Positions 20,894 to 24,218 of a DNA stretch of 24,218 nt are shown here, one piece after another (the first letter of the stretch is position 1; the number at the start of each line of letters is the position of its first letter). Made by a program: the position numbers and the translations under genes. The notes beneath the pieces were generated by a model that saw only the letters and a program-made list of their open reading frames with translations, was not told the DNA's origin and made no database searches. The stretch is from JAWWPY01 sp964412845 (lineage in GTDB: Bacteria > Actinomycetota > Actinomycetes > Streptosporangiales > Streptosporangiaceae), in assembly GCA_964412845.1 (NCBI GenBank), contig CAYPQM010000107.1, positions 1 through 24,218 on the forward strand, read 5' to 3'.

Positions 20894-21340
20894 GCAGGTC
20901 CTTCAAGAGTCCGGTGCCCTGGGCCGGATCGGCCCCGCCGACCCCGTCGTCACGGACGCACAGGCGAACGGCACGGCCGACCGCCTCCGCGTTGACGTGA
21001 ATGACCGAGGCGTGCGCGTGCTTGGCGACATTCGTCAGAGCCTCTGCGACCACATAGTAGGCGGCGACTTCCACCCGCTCCCGCAGCCGCGCCTCAGCCT
21101 GCATGTCGAGCTCGACCGGAACCGTGCCGCGCCGCCCGAGCGTCTTCAGCGCCGGTCCCAGGGCGCCCCGGGCCCGGATTCGCGGGATGGATGCCGCGCC
21201 ATCTCCTGCAGGTCCTCCAGCACGCTCGCCAGCCCCTCGGCAACGTGCGCTAGCTCGCCGTCGAGTTCGCCGAGCTGCGCCGGGACTGTAGTCCGCACGG
21301 CTTGCAGCGCGAGGCTGAGGGAGACGACGCCCCGCTCGTG
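20885..21340 (-). pseudogene. Histidine kinase remnant (NarL/HisKA_3 type), frameshifted and truncated
   Basis: The minus strand reads VVSLSLALQAVRTTVPAQLG and then VAEGLASVLEDLQEMAR, the usual sequence after the phosphoacceptor histidine of HisKA_3 kinases. It then shifts frame near 21195 before continuing as ALGPALKTLGRR, RVEVAAYYVVAEALTNVAKH and VRDDGVGGADPAQGTG (N and G boxes of HATPase_c). The canonical LHDGxQQ segment with the phosphoacceptor His is missing at the 5' junction, and the C-terminus is degraded after the G box. It cannot make a working kinase. It may be what remains of the system controlling the adjacent secreted protein. Confidence 0.75.
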
Positions 21341-21728
21341 GGCCAATGCGAGCCCGGCCGCAGCGCCGACCTGCTGGGCGGTGACGAACAGGCTGCCCGC
21401 TACGCCTTGCTGGCGGGCAGGTACGTCCGCGGTGGCGGCAATGGATACGGTCGGGAACGCGATGCCCCGCCCGAACGCCGTCAGCACGTTGACCTGATAG
21501 CTGCCGCTCGCGGTGATCTGGGACAGCCAGGCCGGGCCGAGGCCGATGGCGGTCAGGCCGAGCAGCAGCATCCGCTTGACGCCCAGCCGGGGGAGCAGCC
21601 GCCTGGTGAGGAAGATGGAGGTGGCCATGACGGTCGCGGTCGCCGGGACCAGCGCCAGGCCCGCCGTCAGCGCGCTGGCGGGCGCGGCCCTGGCCAGCGT
21701 CGCGCGGAAAGGTGCTCCTCTCGGCTTC
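21341..21728 (-). pseudogene. MFS drug transporter remnant (DHA2-like), fused to the kinase remnant
   Basis: Minus-strand sequence SALTAGLALVPATATVMATS, RLGVKRMLLLGLTAIGLGPAWL, GRGIAFPTVSIAATADVPARQQGVAGSLFVTAQQVGAAAGLALA matches the middle-to-late membrane segments of 14-TM major facilitator exporters of the EmrB/QacA type. The first half and the last membrane segments are missing. The frame passes directly from GLALA into the kinase remnant, so a deletion has joined two unrelated genes. Confidence 0.7.
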
Positions 21729-21751
21729 CTCTCGCTCGGTCGCCCGCGTTC

Positions 21752-22654
21752 CTAGCCCTGGCGGCTCGAGCGGCCCAGGGCCAGGCGGGCGGCGCTGATG
21801 TCCTGGCGGCCGTGCCCGGCGGCCACGGCCGCATGCCACTGGCCGGACAGGGCGGTCAGCAGCGGCAGCGTGTCACCGTTCGCGGCCGTAATCGCAAGGT
21901 CGACGTCCTTCAGCGCCCACTCGAGGGGGAACTCCGCGGCATAGTCCTGCCGGTCCATTTTGTGGAGCTTTGCCCCGGCGAGCGGTGCGTCCAGCGGGCC
22001 GCCCTCGATGACTTCCGCGAGCTGCTGGTGACTGATGCCGAGGCGGTCGGCGAGCTCCATGGTCTCCGCCACGCCCTCGATGAGGATGGACAGGTAGGCG
22101 TTGACGACCAGCTTCACCTGGCTGCCCTGGCCGACCTCTCCCAGCCACACGGTCTTGCGGCCGATGGCGTCGAACACCGGGCGCACCGCCTCGGCCGCCG
22201 CGGCGGGCCCTGACGCCAGGATCAGCAGCTGGCCCTGCTCGGCCGGTCCCTTGCTGCCCGACACCGGGGCGTCCAGAAAGGTGACGCCGGGGAGCGTCGC
22301 GGCCAGCCGGTCCCTGATGCGCAGGGTCGCCTCGACGCCGATCGTGCCCATCTGCGCCCACACACATCCGTCGGCGAACGCGTCGGCCGCACCGCCGCCG
22401 AAGATCACCGACTCCACGGCATCCGCCGTGGGCAGCATGGTGATCACCACCCCCGCGCCCTGGACCGCGTCCCGCGCCGACGCCGCGACCACCGCACCCG
22501 CCTCGGCCAGCGGGCCGGTCTCCGACACCGACCGGTCCCACACCCTCGTGGCCTGGCCCGCGGCCACCAGATTGCGGGCCATCGCCGACCCCATGATGCC
22601 GGCACCGATCACTGCAACCGTCGCCTGGGCCGCCCTGCCGTCCATTCCTGCCAT
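21752..22654 (-). CDS. NAD(P)-dependent beta-hydroxyacid dehydrogenase-type oxidoreductase
   Basis: A 300-residue member of the 3-hydroxyisobutyrate/6-phosphogluconate dehydrogenase superfamily. The Rossmann motif GAGIMG is at 17-22, the substrate-binding DAPVSGSKGPAEQGQL at 128-142, and catalytic Lys181 with Asn185 in GQGSQVKLVVN. It probably oxidises a short beta-hydroxy acid or reduces the matching semialdehyde; glyoxylate/succinic-semialdehyde reductase activity is equally possible. ATG at 22654 was chosen over an upstream ATG at 22747 because AAAGGA lies 7 bases before it and the extra N-terminus has no family similarity. It is monocistronic, between decayed genes, and looks intact. Confidence 0.87.
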   Translation of the reverse strand: MAGMDGRAAQATVAVIGAGIMGSAMARNLVAAGQATRVWDRSVSETGPLAEAGAVVAASARDAVQGAGVVITMLPTADAVESVIFGGGAADAFADGCVWAQMGTIGVEATLRIRDRLAATLPGVTFLDAPVSGSKGPAEQGQLLILASGPAAAAEAVRPVFDAIGRKTVWLGEVGQGSQVKLVVNAYLSILIEGVAETMELADRLGISHQQLAEVIEGGPLDAPLAGAKLHKMDRQDYAAEFPLEWALKDVDLAITAANGDTLPLLTALSGQWHAAVAAGHGRQDISAARLALGRSSRQG

Positions 22655-22791
22655 CACAGATCCTTTCTCTTCTCTTTTGTGGCCCGCCCCGCCGCCGGCG
22701 AGGGCCATGTCACTGGCTCCAGCCTCGCGGCAGGGCCACGGAAACACATTGCAGCTAGCCGGGACCCGGCCGGCCGCTGGCCGGGGCGCGT

Positions 22792-22812
22792 GTTGCCACT
22801 GACAACGGCAAC
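22792..22812. promoter_or_regulatory. Inverted repeat GTTGCC-N9-GGCAAC upstream of the dehydrogenase
   Basis: A perfect 6-bp inverted repeat with a 9-base centre that itself contains CAAC, giving an overlapping GTTG-N7-CAAC pair. It sits about 140-160 bases upstream of the dehydrogenase start and could be an operator for an unknown repressor. No clear promoter was found in 22655-22839. Confidence 0.3.
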
Positions 22813-22839
22813 CGTGACCGCCTACCCCTTAGGCATGTC

Positions 22840-23300
22840 TCATACCCGGCCTGCGACTGGCTGAGCAGTGGTGCCGGCTATTGAACTGCCCGGGAGGCCG
22901 AGATCGCGTTCGATATCTTGCAGGCTGCGGTTCCTGGTCTCGGGAACCTGCCGCTGGAAGTAGATGAGCAGCCCGGCGATCGCGATGTAGGCGGCACCCC
23001 CATGCAGGTGGCCGCCGCCGATGAGGAAGGTCAGGGCAACCACGATCATCCCGGCCGCCATCCCCGTGGTACCACTGAGCAGCAGCGGGCGGCGGCCCGT
23101 GCGGCCCAGGAGCCGGATCGCGACGATCGTCATCAAGACGTTCACGGCACCGTTGACGACATTGGCCAGCAGCGCCGCCGAGGTGCCGAGCCCAGTCGAC
23201 GCCAGCAGGGTAGGCGCGAAGTAAATGACCGTGTCGCCGCGCCGAGCAGGACATGGCGGCGGATGGCCGCGGGGGACAGCGGTACGGCTGACGTGTGCTC
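22840..23300 (-). pseudogene. Sugar porter (MFS) with internal deletion
   Basis: Minus-strand pieces of a sugar/proton symporter: VIYFAPTLLASTGLGTSAAL (start of membrane segment 7 region), NVLMTIVAIRLLGRTGRRPLLLSG, then AAYIAIAGLLIY joined directly to FQRQVPETRNRSLQDIERDL, the family's C-terminal signature. About three membrane segments between LLIY and FQRQ are missing, in frame. Upstream the frame breaks near 23245 and the N-terminal half is lost; only PLSPAAIRRHVLLG in another frame may belong to it. The transporter cannot function. Confidence 0.72.
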
Positions 23301-23414
23301 CTGGATCCTAGACATGGTTCCGCACCGGCCCCGCGAGCATTTTCCTTTGATTGTGCGGGTCACGCCGAGGCGCAGGCGCTGCGCCGTAAGCACGCCGGAC
23401 GACGGCGAAGGCCG

Positions 23415-23690
23415 CTAGCACGATGGCTCGGCGAGCCGGTTGATCTCACTCAGGCCGCTGCGGAAGATGAGCCCCACGGCCGCGCGGGCACCGCCTGGCT
23501 GACCGCCGCGACGATGAAGATCAGGAAGGACGCCGCCCCGATCAGCGCCAGGTCGCCGTGGCGAGGATTCCGTGCAGGAAGGCGGCCTGGCGGTCCCCGT
23601 GCGGCTGGAGGTCCGCCAGTGCGGCTGTCGCGGTCCCGGTGGCAAATCCGGCCGCCAGGCCGCTGACGATGCAATGTCGCGGGCATCTCC
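23415..23690 (-). pseudogene. Second MFS transporter remnant
   Basis: In one minus-strand frame, IVSGLAAGFATGTATAALAD and then LQPHGDRQAAFLHGILATATW resemble membrane segment 4 and the following loop of MFS exporters, ending in a stop. In another frame, LALIGAASFLIFIVAAVSQA forms a further hydrophobic segment. The rest of the protein is missing. It may belong to the same decayed block as the neighbouring sugar porter but looks like a different subfamily. The 115 bases between the two remnants (23301-23414) show nothing recognisable. Confidence 0.45.
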
Positions 23691-24171
23691 CCCGCCATGC
23701 CGCTGGCCAGCATCACCGCCGCGGATTTCGACCTCGTCATGCACGTGAATTGCCTCGGCCAACTGCTGGCCATCCAGGCGGCTGCCGTCCATGCGCGCGG
23801 CAGGCGGCGGGTCGATCATCAACATGTCCTCGGTCGGCGCCCTCGTGGCGCTCCCCAGCCTGGCCGCCTACTCCGCTTCCAAGGCGGCCGTGCTCGGTCT
23901 CACCCGGGGCGCCGCCTACGAACTGGCCGAGCTGGGGATCAGGTGCAACGCCATCTGCCCCGGCGGCATCGACACCCCGATGGCGGAGGCGGTGGTGGCC
24001 TCCTTCCCCGACCGCGACGATGCGCTGAGCCGCCTCACCGGACGGCAGCTCTTCAAGCGGTTCGCTGCCCCCAGCGAGGTGGCCAGCCTGGTGCTCTACC
24101 TGGCCAGTGACGAATCCTCGTTCGTCACGGGCGCAGTGCTCAGCGCTGATGGCGGGCACACCGCCTGGTAG
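23668..24171 (+). pseudogene. Short-chain dehydrogenase/reductase, N-terminally truncated with a frameshift
   Basis: Two adjoining frames give an SDR: NVAGISPAMPLASITAADFD and VNCLGQLLAIQAA in the first, then, after a shift near 23779-23790, SMRAAGGGSIINMSSVGALV, the active-site YSASK, GIRCNAICPGGIDTPM and the C-terminal SFVTGAVLSADGGHTAW. The catalytic Ser, Tyr and Lys remain, but the N-terminal TGxxxGxG cofactor-binding part is absent and a stop lies in frame just upstream of 23675. An internal ATG at 23791 opens a 126-residue frame, but this lacks the nucleotide-binding half. The 47 bases after the stop hold nothing identifiable. Confidence 0.8.
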
Positions 24172-24218
24172 CGGGCTGCTGGAGTATTACCTGGGCGGGC
24201 CGCCGCCACTGCCACTGG

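Noticed and set aside
20607..21839. 410-codon minus-strand frame as an intact kinase
   Set aside because: Only its middle part matches a kinase; the ends are out-of-frame sequence of the MFS remnant and the antisense of the secreted protein gene.
21302..22213. Plus-strand open frame of 303 codons
   Set aside because: It lies opposite the dehydrogenase and the MFS/kinase remnants, and its Gly/Arg/Gln-rich translation has no domain.

Overview
The window is very GC-rich, with codon third positions dominated by G and C, frequent GTG starts and one probable TTG start. It also carries Conservon-type kinase and roadblock genes, a class-F-like sortase pair and a KatG tail of mycobacterial type. Together these point to a soil-type actinomycete; the genus cannot be fixed from the sequence.

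Left part (1-2830): the last codons of katG, a strong terminator-like hairpin, then a minus-strand unit of an NCS1 permease followed by an agmatinase-like ureohydrolase. This looks like uptake and hydrolysis of a nitrogen-rich (guanidino) compound.

Central part (2798-11287): a divergent promoter region with a TGTGA-N6-TCACA palindrome separates the permease from a three-gene plus-strand unit. That unit is an XRE-cupin regulator, a KAS III-type condensing enzyme fused behind an unrecognised N-terminal domain of about 260 residues, and a giant single-chain acyl-CoA carboxylase (biotin carboxylase, BCCP, central region, carboxyltransferase) resembling the eukaryotic ACC layout. The start of each gene overlaps or nearly touches the end of the previous one. 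An enzyme that makes malonyl-CoA (or a homologue) and an enzyme that condenses it are thus probably produced together, next to a small-molecule-sensing regulator. No ACP, ketoreductase or thioesterase is present. This is the best candidate for an under-described system here.

Middle part (11323-17156): a sortase and a divergent Ala/Ser/Thr/Pro-rich surface protein with a matching C-terminal sorting tail; a reduced conservon with only the nitrate-sensor-like kinase and the roadblock protein; then a divergent lactate 2-monooxygenase.

Right part (17204-24171): an S66 (MccF/LdcA-like) peptidase, an aldo/keto reductase, a secreted DUF5666/PepSY-like protein behind CCTCAG direct repeats, and a beta-hydroxyacid dehydrogenase-type oxidoreductase. 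Between and after these lies decayed DNA: a PIN toxin remnant, an MFS-histidine kinase chimera with frameshifts, a sugar porter with an internal deletion, a second MFS remnant, and an SDR lacking its N-terminus and carrying a frameshift. The right end is a pseudogene-rich accessory region.

No rRNA, tRNA, CRISPR array, complete insertion sequence or replication origin was recognised.
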